From contig NC_089552.1 in NCBI RefSeq assembly GCF_040115645.1, positions 1,488,001 to 1,552,000 of the forward strand: DNA of 64,000 nt, given 5' to 3'. The translations under genes and the position numbers were made by a program. Positions 47,907 through 61,300 of the stretch are shown one piece after another; within the stretch, counting starts at the first letter, position 1; each line of letters opens with the position of its first letter. The stretch comes from Euwallacea fornicatus (lineage: Eukaryota > Arthropoda > Insecta > Coleoptera > Curculionidae). The notes under the pieces are model-generated. The model did no database searches. It was not told the DNA's origin and saw only the letters and a list, made by a program, of their open reading frames with translations.

Positions 47907-50900
47907 ATAGAAGGTTTCTCAACGCGAGGTGTAATCTGCAGTCCATCATCGGTCTTCGGGGATTTTTCTGAATTTTTAATATATTTTTGGTATATTCCCG
48001 TCCAGATGTACGATGGATTTCTGTGATGGTACGTATTTTTTCGGTTTTTTAGAGCATGTGGTGGCAACACCGCCAAGGGACAGCTTCGAAATCAGCTCGG
48101 GCATCCCCTGTTGCTTCTAACCTGTAGCATCTCTGAGGTACATTGCACCTCCTCCGGTCCTTCTAGCGGCTACCCTTCGGTTGCGCTCCTAAGGCTCCCC
48201 GCTAAATTTTTTGGGTCCTGGTAGTTGCAAGGTTGCATTACGAACGCACCCAAATGTAGGTCGATGCAGGCGCTCCTTTGAACCTCCCAGATAGACCAAT
48301 TTAGTTCACTTTTAACGCAATATTTTGCCGGCGCCTATTACTCAGCACATATTAGAAAACGTTAGAATAGACAAATCGACAGGACGTCCGCACACAAATA
48401 GGTACCTATAATAACTCATTATGCGAAACTCATTTCCACTAGAAATTGATGATGTCGGACACCTCGGCAAATATAGATGATGCGAGAACAAAAAGTGTGA
48501 ATTTGACTAATACAATACGAAACTGAAAGTCGGCCCCGAAATCATTAGGTTAATGAATTTTCCCGCCAGAGGCGGCTCGAATCAAAGGGCCCGTCAAAAA
48601 CCATCATTTTTAAATCGGGAAAGGTATCAAGTAACAAAATGGTTGCGGTCGATGCCAAAGGCGCCGACAGCTTTGCCTAATTTAATTTAATTTGTCCGAC
48701 CTTATAAAATCAAAAAAGTCCGAGAGCAAAAACGATTTTGTCATTAACTTCTCCTTTGCCAAGGAGTAGTGTTTGACCAAGGAGGTTCCTAGGAAGAGAC
48801 ATATCCTCCGTCATCTAATTCAAGTCTCTCGACGTTTGCACGTTCAACTTACGGCAATTGAGTAGAAGACTTTGAAGACTGAAAATAGCGAACGTGATAG
48901 CCAGGACCGCCAGCAGTGGCGGACACATTGCCGGGCAGTTCGACGGGGCGCCCGCGGGCACCTAGATCCGCTATACTAATTTTCTAGGTTCTCTGTAATT
49001 TGAAAAACATGATTTTAGAGAAAATAAACATGGATGCGTGCAGATCACGATTTTCTGCGAACAAACCAAATGAGAGCGAAAAAACAAAAATTCCTGTCTC
49101 CTAAACTGTCCTATGCGCGATTGTGGCGGCCTTGTCGTCTCAAAATTTACACGGAAAACGCTTTCTGCGCCAATAAATTCCTGACCCTTTTCTGAGGCCG
49201 TAAAGATTCTTCCTCAGTTGTCTGAAAATCGATTTAACAAGATAACTACGAAAACCATGAAATCGACGAACAGTGGCCTTAGATTGCCTAGATCTTTATG
49301 TCGTATAATAACAATGACCATTTTGCTGCACCCTTTTTATTAGCCAGATTTTGGCTCTTTAACTGACGCCCCGCTGATTTGGCATGCAAACCCTCTATTC
49401 ATGGTTAGGCACAACTTTACTGGGTAGGCAGAATTTGCATACCTACCTGTATTTTTGGGTCACTACTAAGAAAATATAGAGTAAAATACGGGTATTTTTA
49501 GTGCCACTACTGTGCTAAAGCATTCTTTTCCAGAAATATATATGGTACCTTAGAAACGAACCCACACATTTTGGTTATTATTTATTTCTCTAATAAAACG
49601 ACGACAGGTTTGTCATCAAAAGGCGGACGAGGAGCCCTTGGGACAGGGCGAATGGTTCTTCAGTTGGTTTTAACTGAGAATGGGGCGCAGTTCCATCGGT
49701 CCAACAACCCCCATTCCTGTGCGGGACGCTATTCCCGAACACAATTAAAAAACGATCTTCCTCTGATTTTAGTCGTTTCGCGAATGCCCGCTTCATCTCA
49801 TAAACCACGTCATGAGCTTGCACTGCGTAACTGTAGTCAGAAGTCAGCCCGCGTTTCTTGTAAGCGCATCAGAATGGGCACTTGACAATGATGTCATAAT
49901 TATTGCGAATTTCAAAGGGTTGTGCAATAGTTGCGCAGCTGCTAGCTCGGCTGAATGCGACTGTTACAAATTTTATGAGAAACCCTCGTCAGAGAGGATT
50001 GAGTAGGGCGTTTTTTCAACACTACTTAACGCATGAATGACGCATAGCAAAAAGGAAACACTCTAGTATTTCACTAAGGAGATAAGAAGAAAAGTATTAC
50101 TGACAGTTAGTTAAGTTTCCTTTCCTCTGCTTCAAGGCTTTGTCTTGTCGGGTCATTAAATACAACCTATCTCCGTGTTTGCTACTCTAATTTACTTTTT
50201 TTTAAACTTCCTTTCCTTCACTCCAAGGCTTTGCTTCGTCATATCATTAAATGCATCCTCTGTCCGCTACTCATTCAAATTGCAAATTTTATCATTTATG
50301 CACCATATTTAGGAGGATGTTTGCCCTGAAATTCATTAGCGTTGTTTCGATTATTAAAGTTTTTTGAAAATTCGCTTCCTCTACTTCAGGGCTGCTCTTG
50401 TTGCATTAAGCGATGGCGCTCTTCGCTTAAAATGGAAAAAGTGTCAATTTGCCATATTAAAGCGAAAATCGCTCTCCAACATGCTGCAAACTGCGCCTTG
50501 TCCCTTCGAAAGCATTAAAAAATTCATGCCATATTGAAAACTGATTTCCTCCCATGAACTCAGAGAATTGAACGTTGTTCGAAAACGTGGAAAAAAATTT
50601 AAGTTTTTTGTCTGGGGGGGTGATTTATAGTCAAACAGTAAAATTTAAAAACTCGACAATTGAGACTGTATCTACATACGTATTTCGGCAATTTTGGCAA
50701 ATCTTCTTTGAATGTCGGCAATTCTTCGACCCAAAAAGGAATTTTGAAAATGGGCAATTCATCTTTTGAAAGTTCCGATTTCAAACTGCCGATAACAGTG
50801 GAACTTGAAAGATATTGCAACCACCATAAACCTTTTGAGAGTTTAAATGGTTTAGGTGTTATTATAGCCAAATCGATGGATTGGCAAAAAATTGCCGAAA

Positions 50901-52509
50901 TTTATTGGCAATTTAAGTGATGGCTGAATATTAAAATTTCTTACATGAATCTGTCGTACATGTAAGGATTCAAAATATTACGCGCAACTTATGGCGCACA
51001 CTAATTTTTGTAGTACGAGCGCAAAGTACTCTCATATTAAGGTCACTCAGACCATTCGAAACAAGCAAAAGGACCTGACTAGGAACCCAAAATTTTATTG
51101 CTTTGCCGTGAATGCAGTCTGCTACAGCCGCTTCGGGGTATACTCCATAAACATCGGGCATGGTAAGATCCTGGCCATATTATAAACCAATGATAGCAGC
51201 AGACTGTACCATCTTTTTCATAAATCTGTCACTGATCAGGGGCCCAGAAAGAAATTTTTATGGTTATTGGAGGCTCTTTATTCCGCATCGCTATTGGAAT
51301 AATAGAGCTCGAAAGTCACATTAGCTCATTCTCGTGCTGGATTTTAAAGAAATTAGGCCTTGACGCAGTCATTGTTAATGTTTATGTGTTTTTTTTTATT
51401 GGGGACATTGTCTGAGTGAAAAGCTTTTCCGGGGAATAGTCAAAGAAATGGTTCAATTCTAACAACGGGGAGCGCAAAGAAAAAACTTATGATATTTACG
51501 ACTGACCATAAGCGTCCCCATGTTGTGTCGCAAGTGACACAATCGCTGAAAAAAGGAAATTAGGAAATTATTACAAAAAATGCCTGAAATTGCTTTAGAT
51601 TTTCTGTGTTTCAAGGCGACAGTAAGGTACACTTAGTAAAATAATTAAATGTGCCCCAAGCCGCTATTTGCATATACCGCATTTATTTCGTTTTTCCCCC
51701 ACGACTCCCCCACGACAAAATTCATAGCTCAGTCAAGAATAATTCAATATCGTATGCCCCCAAAAGACAAGGTGAGGAACTTTGTCCAATCAACAACCAA
51801 CAATTCGACCGGTACTAGGGCCAAAATCTGAATCGGTCTTTGATGAGTGGATTCGGGTGGACCGTGGATAGACCAATTACGCGCCCTAGGGGTGCCAACC
51901 CTCGTATTTAGGTGGTGTTGGCGACGGTGGGAACTCAGATAAAGATTAAAAAGTGAAAACAATAAAATGTTTGTTTAGTTTTCGGAGAATCAAGTCCATG
52001 ACATGATCGGGGAATCATTCGGACGCATTCGGGGTCCCTCCAGGCCACTGTGACCGGTAAAATAAACCTTTAGGTGTACTCAGTGCAGGAGAGCCCCCAA
52101 CAACACGAAATCATATAAGACAGCGGAAAAATTCGCACGTTGCTGTGTAAAAAGCTTTTATTAATCGACGGCCATAACAATTGTTGTCTTGTAGTGTCCA
52201 AAGCCTGATTGTTAACAAAGAATTATTTTTAATAAATATATATATTTTAATAAGGAAGTTAATCGCTTTGGGTTGTAAACGACTCATGTATAATCGAAGC
52301 GACCGCAAAACACGGATTCATGTCACACGGAACGTACAGTGAAGGACAAAAGTAGAGGTACGGCTGCACTTCTAACATATAACGACGAATTTTTACCGAT
52401 TTAAAAACGACAGAAATGAACATGTAATATTTAATGATCGTAAAGTCGATTTTCTGGAAAAAAATATATATATAGGCAAAAAACATAATTTACAAAATAT
52501 TAAATAAAT

Positions 52510-53340
52510 TGCAAAAAATCTATGAAAAAAAGTATTAGCACAGCAAATTTTAAACAAAAAATTATTATAATAAGTATTTTGTTCGAAAACCTTTTGTTGA
52601 TGGCTTTTCTCAGTCGTTTTAACATTAAATGAACTAATTTCTGACTAAAATCTGCTTCGATATTATTTCGATATCTCTGGAAAATATCCCGAAGTTTCAG
52701 TTTGTTAAAAATATCATGTATTTTATTCTTTTTCCCCGTAAATTTCAAACGCTTCCAATGGGATTAATGTCCGGTGTCTGGAGAGGAATTTTTAAATAAC
52801 GAGGAGCGTCATACAGGATCCATAGCTTTACAACAGGAGCCGTATGTTTCAGGTCGATGTCCCGTTGGAAATAAAATCAGGGTTCTAATAGAGGTTTTCA
52901 GCGTTCTGCTCTAAATTGCTTTAGAGAATGTTCAAATAAATAATTTTATCTATTACATTGTCAATAAAAACAAGGTTTTAAACCTCGCCGGAACCCACAC
53001 ACCCTCGCTCTCAAAGCTACCACCCCCACGTTCAACGGCCTTAAGAAGACTTTCCCATTCCGACTTTGTGTTAGGTTTTCCTCAAACGCAAACCTTATCA
53101 TTAGGCTGAAAAATGTTGAATTTACCTCCATCGTAAAATAATACTTTAGCCCAAAAATCATTATTCCGATCAACGCGGTCCTTGGCAAAATTTAAACGCT
53201 TCTGATTTATGTTGCCGACACAAAGGCTATTTCTAGCGCTCTAGCTTCATACCCAGCACGATTAATGATTCTGCGTACTGCTTTAGAGCTGATATTTTCA
53301 TTATCTTATTCTCTTAACGTGGCAGTAATTTTTAAAAAAA
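52510..53340 (-). mobile_element. Tc1-like transposase relic, fairly long
   Basis: Minus-strand translation with shifts gives ISSKAVRRIINRAGYEAR, NQKRLNFAKDRVDRNNDFW, DGGKFNIFQ and ERGGGSFESEGVW. It continues with TPDINPIGS (the SPDLNPIE block) and RYRNNIEADFSQKLVHLM, ending in KRLRKAINK. This covers much of a Tc1 transposase from the second HTH to the C-terminus. Stops and frameshifts make it a pseudogene. Confidence 0.85.
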
Positions 53341-53361
53341 GATTTGGGTTTTTTTGTTAAT

Positions 53362-53384
53362 CTCTCTCTCTCTCTCTCGCTCTT
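53362..53384. repeat. TC dinucleotide microsatellite
   Basis: About nine TC units next to the right end of the Tc1-like relic. Confidence 0.85.
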
Positions 53385-54883
53385 CCCTAGCAGACAATTT
53401 CCGAGATCGCGAAAGAAACGAAAGAAGTAGCGGGAAAATCTTTAATATTATCACCCTGTCTCTTCCTGAATCGCCCGACCTGAGGATCCGAGATGCGACA
53501 ATACATAACGCACCGGACCAATCCTGTATTACACAGATGAAGTTCTTATCCGATTATCGTCTGGAAACTTTCCTACCCTGTCTTACATGTGGTGATCCAC
53601 TGACATACATTTTTCTATGAATTCCCTTTTTTACATTTTTTTATATACAGATAAGGGCCACTTGACGGTGAAGAATGTAGGTCAGTTCGGGCATACTGGA
53701 CAATCGAATATTTGCGAGGGTTCGTCCAAGAGCTGTTTCTCAAGGGGGACATCGATACGTTCATTGGAGTTTAAGAACAGTTTTACGTTAATTTTATCAC
53801 GAGAACTAAAAGAGATAAAATGTTTTAAATTCTGTGTCACGAGAATCAGCTCGAATGGCTGATGAGCTTTTATGTCATGTTAGATATCAGGACAAAATTT
53901 GTCTTTTATTTCGCTAGTTGGGTCCGGTTTTATGATACGAGTTGAAGTGTCAAAAGCCCTAGTGCCACCGTTGGATTAGACCTGGCGGACACGCCAGAAC
54001 TCTATCCCGCACCTACTGCGGTAATCCCAACAACGTCACATTGACTTGAGGATCAGGTTCCCACCTTAAGCTTACCTTGTAACCGTACTTACCCAAATCT
54101 ATCGGCTCGTCATTGAATTAAGGTTTGAGAGCAAACTGGTGTTTTACGATGCGTCCGCCTTTTTCGGCAAATTTTACATGAAGAATCTGAGAGCGAAATA
54201 GTATGCAAATTCTTGAATTGGAGACAGAAAAGGATTGTGCTTCCATATCATTGTCGGTGTGAAAGGAAAAAATATTTTTGCGGAAGCCGTGAGAATACAG
54301 AAATAAGTGTTATTTAATTGACCATAGAGTGTGACTTAAAGAGTTGACAATGGAGATACAACCATTAATCCAACATGTCGTTCCTAAGAAAAGAAACAAC
54401 TGTATATTTCCAAACAAAACATCATTGGCATTTGCGGGAACCATTAGTACTACCCTCTAAATAAATCAGGGCAATAAACAATTCTCCAAACACCTCGCTC
54501 AAATTCGTCACGGAAGCCTTTAACAGGAGTCAAATTCGAATAGAAAACATTGAAAAACAGAAGTGCCTGACTACTAAATCTCGAAAAATTGTGAAAAGGT
54601 GACCAATCATTCCCATCTGAGCGTTGTCTACATGCGAAGGACAAAAGGCACCACCACAATGTCGGATTTTCTGCTCCACACGTTGGGTCATCTTTATTTC
54701 GACAGATTCAAGTAACAAAGTATCGAGAGGATAATAAAAACGAATTAGTCACAAGTGTTTGGAAGTATTTTTTGTGTATCTGTCATGTTAAATGCTAAAC
54801 TGAAAATGATTACTGTTGATTGATTACTTAATTCTCAGTCGAGTTTGTCATTGTCGGAGTCCGAATTTCAAATGCTTATCAAT

Positions 54884-54936
54884 AGTAGTATACTACTTAT
54901 CGATGGTAGTATACTTCCTCACAATACTACTTATCG
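54884..54936. repeat. Palindrome and direct-repeat cluster
   Basis: AGTAGTATACTACT at 54884-54897 is a perfect 14-bp palindrome. TACTACTTATCG occurs twice, at 54891-54902 and 54925-54936. A further AGTATACT palindrome lies between them. The cluster sits about 450 bp upstream of the Pax first coding exon. Confidence 0.7.
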
Positions 54937-55260
54937 TACATGCCATGCATTACCTCAATCAACAACATCCCCAACAACACCATTAACGACAATCCCCCCC
55001 CGGATCTTCTGTCCTCGTCTGCATCGTTAAGTTCCCTTCAGCGATTTGATGCTCTTACTCCCTCCCTCGTGCTGCCCCCACCTGATCGCTTAGATAATGT
55101 GCATGCTCCCTCATTGGTGTCCGCCCATAGGCGGCGCCTCTAGAGTACCAAGCTGCAGTTTCTAAAACGAATTAGTGTGTTTTAGTTGGTCCTCCCGTGA
55201 GGACGAAAATGAAACATGAGTCGATTGTCATATATACATAGTGCGCCTATTTCGGTATAG

Positions 55261-55316
55261 AACCGCCGCTTTAGCTCATTTGGGCGGTTCCTGTAAAGTG
55301 ATCGCGTCGCGACGCT
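55261..55316. promoter_or_regulatory. Inverted repeats upstream of the Pax start
   Basis: GAACCGCC (55261-55268) and GGCGGTTC (55284-55291) are perfect 8-bp inverted arms. A 12-bp perfect palindrome GCGTCGCGACGC follows at 55305-55316. Both lie within 120 bp of the ATG, with a TATATA-like string near 55231. They could be dimeric factor sites or a 5' UTR hairpin. Confidence 0.45.
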
Positions 55317-55380
55317 GCGCGACTGGTTAACTTTTGTTTTTGTGCGGGATAAGTACTAAACCGCTACAGTGGAGTCAGAA

Positions 55381-58300
55381 ATGACAGTTACGAATAATTT
55401 TGGAATAATGCACCGGCCCTGTTTCTCTGGATATCCCTTTCAAGGTTTGTGGCATTTTTTTCAATGTACGGGGGTAGATCAGAAGATTGAGGATTGCCAA
55501 AACCGTTTGAACAATAATGCACGGTTCGAATTTTTGCAAAGGGGCAGCTAAATTTAGACAAATTTCATGTTGCGAAAAGTACCCTTAAAGGACTATTCAG
55601 ATGACGCGACGAAACAAAAGAATTGTCTTTTTTGTGACGCCACACGCACAAACGTTTTACAGCGCCAGGCCCGGCCCCTGCGTCCTGCAGGGACTCGGGT
55701 CAAGCCAAACTGTGCTTGCCTCAGCTTGAGGGCAGCATATCGTACCAACAGTCGGGGCTCCAGAATCTTCCAGTTCTTGTTACGCTTCTATATGCAGTTC
55801 TTACCCTTAACCTGAATAGTTTTGTACAAGGTGTCTACTAACTGAAGGCATTAATTTCATGGGGTGATGGACGTTGGGGGAGCTTTCTGCAGCGATGTTC
55901 TTATGTTGAATTTTCGCTAACATTTTCAGGACTCTGCATTTTGATTTCTACTGAATTACGTCTTTTTTCCCCGTCAATTCTAAACAAAAAAAAAGGTATA
56001 CTTGGTCGAAACCTCTCAGAGGAATGTTTTCGAGATATCGACAATTAAATGTTTCTTTGCACATCATTTTCTCAACACATTAATTTATTAACAAATTTAT
56101 TAATTACGTCCGAAAATATTTATGGGAAACCGAAAAATGAAATAAAACTTTGACGCCCTGTATCACCAAAACGAAGCAAGATCGGACATGCGTTTATTAG
56201 GACTTTTCTTCACAAGCTGCCACAAAAAATCACTCTTTGAAATTAATGCCATCATTTAGCAGACCCCCTGTGTAGATGTCATGTTTTCTGGTCAGGTACT
56301 GATGTTGCCGAGACTTCCAAATACTGTGTCTGAAATTGTCATTTCTGTCGCCTTTCGCTACCTGAACAGTGCAACTTACCAGACTACAGCAATTTCTCAC
56401 TTTGTACAGACGACACCGACGTCTCGGACACACCTGCGTTACTAAGTGGGTGTCAAAATAGGGCCCGGGCGAAGCAATAAGTAAGTGTAAACTGATCATT
56501 TGTACGGTCAGTCTGACCAAAAGCGAGACATTCCTGACGGGAAATTATCGATGCACAGAGGAAAGAATTATCGTTCCGGCATCAGCACATTATCGATAAT
56601 TTAAATATGCCATGAACTTAAAAAATCGATTAAAAGTGAAGTGAGAAGAGTTCAAGTTCAAAGACGGATTCAAATTCGCATGCGGGGTACGATACGTCAC
56701 CTGTTCCAGACTAACCGGACACGGTGCATCCTGCTGAAGGACACTGCTACTGTTAATGCTCTGGAAAAGTTTGCCAGCGTGCCTTGTACGTCGTAGCTTA
56801 ATTCATTATTTACAGCCGAAACGTATCAAAGCGACTGTCGACTCTAAAGCCGAAGTCGGCTACGACGTGCGTGCAATAGGCCGAAATTGTTTCGAAGCAT
56901 TCTTGAGCAGGAATTTTGGGTGTAACCGTTATACTCGTACACAAGTTTGAAACTAATTAGGAAGATATCAACCTTGCAGGGGTTCTTCAGCTATAGAAAT
57001 TGTTGATTCAAGAGTGAAGGGTTAGACCATTTCCCCCCTCTTGCAAAAAGATATTAAATGGCGATGCTGCAGTCATAATTTCTCTTTCGAAGGATTCGTA
57101 TACTGTGGAAGCGGCATGGCCGCTGTAATTTCGCAAATGGGCAAAACCAATGGTCCAGAAGAAGCGGTGGAGAAATTGGAGGAAGGAACGACATCGTGTG
57201 GCATTAGGAGGGTCTTCGGGACTTCGAGGAAGCAGCTTTCTCCTCTGCCATCGCTGTAGATCTTCGGGAAGATTTTTCCTTTTCACCCCCTAGTTCATAT
57301 TTTCCAGTGTGGATCAGCGCTTCCTGGGTGTTGGCTTGAAATTTCCGCGTCGACAGGGACTCTTCAGCACTTTTCTGTCCTTCTGGGCGCTTCTTCCTTC
57401 GTCGGCTGCCTCCGTTGCGGGTTCTCTGTAAGATTTTCCTTTTCGACATTTCTTAAGATTTGCCGGAAAATTCCGTAGTTCCAGGATTGTATTTGTAACA
57501 CACTAAATATGGCGGCCGAGGAAATGTTATTAATGAAACTATAAAATCTCCATGTTTCTTTGCAGCGATGTTGAATTTTTAGAACAATGCTGGCATTGCA
57601 TAGAATAAATATTCTCATTATGTTGTAGACGTGTACGGAATTCATAAATTTTGATTAAACCTTTATCTCAAATTGACGTAATTAGAATTATTATGGTTAA
57701 CGAATTTCATTCAGTTAATTCGTCTTCGTCTTAATGCATTCTGTGCAGTAAATTACTGAATTATATTCTTTAATCTAATGCATTTTCTGTGCATTAAGTT
57801 AATGTATTCTTTACATTAGCTTAATGAATTACGAATTGTGGGTCAATTTATTGCTAAATTTGCTTTTATTGATAAAGGGCATTATGACCTTGGTGGCGCA
57901 GTCCTGCGTAGATAGACACTTGGTGATAGTGTCTTTTTTGTGGGCGCCAAACCAGTGGGGAGCAAATCCAAACTTTAGGTTTGTTACACATGTTTTTCCG
58001 CAGGATCTAAAAATACCGAAATCTATTAGAAAGCAGAATGGGCAGAGCTTCAGCAAAACATCGATATTCGCGTGTTTGCCAATTTTGCATATAACCCGAC
58101 TCTGTTGATCGAACCGTCTTGCCTTCATCTCCCGGGAACATTCAACTCCCAAAATTCAAGAATTTGGCACCAGAACCTCAACCTCACGAGTTATACGTCT
58201 ATTAATAAAGCAAAATTTAAATTGAGAGTTTCTCGCAGCCCAAAATAAGAGCACCAACACCTCGAAACCTCTAATCAAAAGGAAGGTACCAAAGACTGGA

Positions 58301-61300
58301 TGGGATTAGTGGGGCAGTGCTGAATTCAAGATTATTCGAAATGCGCACCATTTCACTATTTAAATCCGCTACTGTTCAACGCGACGCACCACTCCGAATA
58401 CTTAGAGCGCACTTCCTGCTTAGAATGCGCCATATCTGGCAACACTGCCAAGCATAGCACATTGGGGGTTAGTTGGGGTAGTAGGAAGTACAGAGTCTGT
58501 TTGAAACGGTTGTGCTGGGACCATGTTGATCTCATTTCTCTTTCCTCTGGGCGTTTGTTGTTTTTGAGTGTTAGTTCGAGGAATTCGAAAATGTTAGCAG
58601 GACTTTCGCTTGTGGCTCGAGGTAAGTTGCTGGACGTTCAGTGCCCCATTAAATTCGCTAGGCAGTGCAGATTTACAGAATTTTGTCGAATGCAGAATCC
58701 TGCTAATAAAACTGGCAATGTCGGTGGTTTTGGGGTGCATGTATTGGAATCTTCAAAATCGTAAGGGTTAAGCCGGAATTAGTGACATTTTTTCGTGAAT
58801 TAAGCCGCTGTTGCACTGACAGCCACTTGAGGAATTTATTCGCGAGGCAGCTTCATGAATTAATTGACGTATGTAAAGCCCTTTTTATATCGGTAATTTT
58901 CATGTAAATTAAAATCATGCAGAAGTTCGCAAATTTATTTTAAATAATTTTATTATTAATCACCTTTTTAAAGACCTTTATATGTCAGTCAATATTCAGT
59001 CAGTCCATGGTAAACACATATTACCTGTTTTATTCTTTTAAGATCATAAATTACCTGCTTTATTGTACTGTTGTGAATCGGGTTATGTCCTCAAAACAGT
59101 ATCATAAAGAACCCTTTATAATTCGTTCGGACACGACGGCTAGGCAGCCGAGCAAAATTTTTCGTAAAATCTCCATTTTGCGCTCTCTTTCGGGAGCATA
59201 AAAGCGTACTTAACGCCTGATTGTCGAAAAAACAAATCTTTTGATGATGATATAGGATTGACATTTCCATAACATCACCGACCAGATTTCTTCGTATAAG
59301 TTTATTCAGTACACTCAACTCTCTGTCCTATGACGCACCATTCTCTTGCATATCCATAGACTATAATTACGAGACATTTCTAGAACTTCAAACGGCCAGG
59401 ATATTTTGCGGGCCCCACCACATCGTCCCCAAAATATCCTGAGGTCATGTAGGCCCTCTTGTTTGAAAACCTCAAGTTTTTGACTTCCTACCGAGAGGGA
59501 GGGGGGAGTGCCGCCATGAGACGTCTATCGCCGAATTCGGCTGGGAAAAACTGCTCTGCTATCTACAGCTATTCTTTCTCAGCTACCCCTGCTGCTACGT
59601 CAAAGTCCTGTTAACTCTAAAATGACAACCACAGCTGTTGTGCAATTCTCGCAGCATATTTTGCTTACAAATACTGGGCTATTATTGTTTGATAATTAGA
59701 GGTCAACCTATCGGGTATTTCTATTTACGAGTGATCCAGTGCAAGAGAATCCCTTTGCAGCCAGCAGGCTATCAAGCCAGTCTCACTTCCTAATTTTTAA
59801 TTAAAACGTACAACGGCATCTGACTATTGTCCTTCCAATAATTCCTCCTTCATGATACCGCTATCCAACACTACTTTAAGCGGTTCCTTAATCGTCACTC
59901 TTCGAATTTTATTTATGTTCGCAGTTTCGTCCATTAGTTCTTGGCGTCCGCAGAACTTGCCACTGGTGCTCGACAAACTGTCCTTCGTCCTTTTTTGGGT
60001 GTTTTAAATCAGACTTTAAGAGTGTGAAAGCTGTGATAGTGTTTTGCAGCTTTCACTGGGCTAGAAGCTTTTTATGAGTGACGCACTAATTTCTCTTCAC
60101 CTTCCCCAACGACTTGCTGTAATAGGCGATGACCAATTTTCCCCTATTTTGGTACTGTGAAAGAACGGCTCCAACTCCGTGATGTGAAGCATTGCTGTCC
60201 GAAATAAAAGTTCCTTCATTCGAAGGGTAAGCCAAGAGGGTTGAAAAGTTGAAAGTCTTTTCTTCAGCTCCGTTTGTTGGCAGCTTAGGAAAATTTACCA
60301 TTCTCTCCCCTCTCGTTCGTTCCGTCGGTTCGAAATTCAGTGGTTCAACAAGGGCGAATTTTCTGATTTGTGACAAGAAGGCCCAGCGCGACTGAGGTAA
60401 CCAGAATCGATGTAAGATACACATCACTACAGGTGTATTCTCATGTAATGAATTTTACACCGCTTAATAATAAATTTTATATTATTTGTGCTCTAAGATT
60501 ATGTATACATCGGTAATGTTAAATGTCAGTTACCTACAGATAAAAGTGAGTAGTCAACACGATCACATGCTGTGCAATGAGGGATCGTGCCCCCTTTGCA
60601 CTTGTACCGGTCAGTAAAAGTGGCCGTTGAGGCCATTACCCGTACAGATTTATTAGGTACATAGGAATTACCGGTGAATCTTTTAATGGGTAAATTTTGA
60701 TAAAAACGCACAATCAAAATTAAGTCATTCAGTACAATGCGTTTTCTTTTAAGTCTAGCCGCCTCATCATTAACCTATTATAAATGGGCTTTTAATTACC
60801 ACCAGCTACCAAACTAATTAAAACATTCATTTATCTATCTGTTCAGAAATCAGAGGCAAAAACATAAATTAATTCTACGGGGCTGGTATTGTTAATTAAG
60901 ATAGTACCGGAAATTTTGCCTGTATTTTTTTCATTTTGAGTTTCGTCGTACGCCCTTCACCTTGATCTATAGAAAACATAATGATTTCGGGTCCCTTTTG
61001 GTGCCAAATAGAAGGAAATCATATAGCAACCCGAACATGTATAGTGACCCACTTAGAGTTTCTTGTTCACTGGGCATATCGTTAAAATTGAAAGCAATCC
61101 GAAACGGAAAAAAGTCATTGCACAAGATCATAACCTTTGCAAAAACCACGCCATTTTGGTTTCCGTCGGTTGAGTGTCGTTTCCCAACAGAATCAACGGA
61201 AAAAGTCAAGAATTTTCGACCGCAGGTACTACCGCAAACACCGTGTGCTATTTTCTTCGCAGTGGTATCGCTCCACCCTCGCTATTTATTTAAACAGCTG

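Larger units (their letters stand above)
36139..55380. other. Gene-poor region upstream of the Pax gene
   Basis: About 19 kb without a supportable host coding exon. It contains three Tc1/mariner relics (39230-39660, 40380-40520, 52510-53340) and GC-richer tracts at 41190-41700, 42940-43240 and 46840-48260. It also contains a hammerhead-like motif near 47855 and a palindrome cluster near 54900. The many 60-130 codon open frames have no splice logic or family motifs. The layout fits the cis-regulatory domain of the developmental gene to its right. Confidence 0.5.

Noticed and set aside
49571..49885. 104-codon open frame on +
   Set aside because: No splice logic, no recognisable motif, and an overlapping antisense frame of similar length; composition suggests chance.
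55262..55292. TAGCTCA string resembling a tRNA A box
   Set aside because: No B box or acceptor stem; it lies in the loop of a simple inverted repeat.
56230..56520. 96-codon minus-strand frame with many Cys and Arg
   Set aside because: I looked for a zinc finger or transposase signature and found no regular spacing or known motif.
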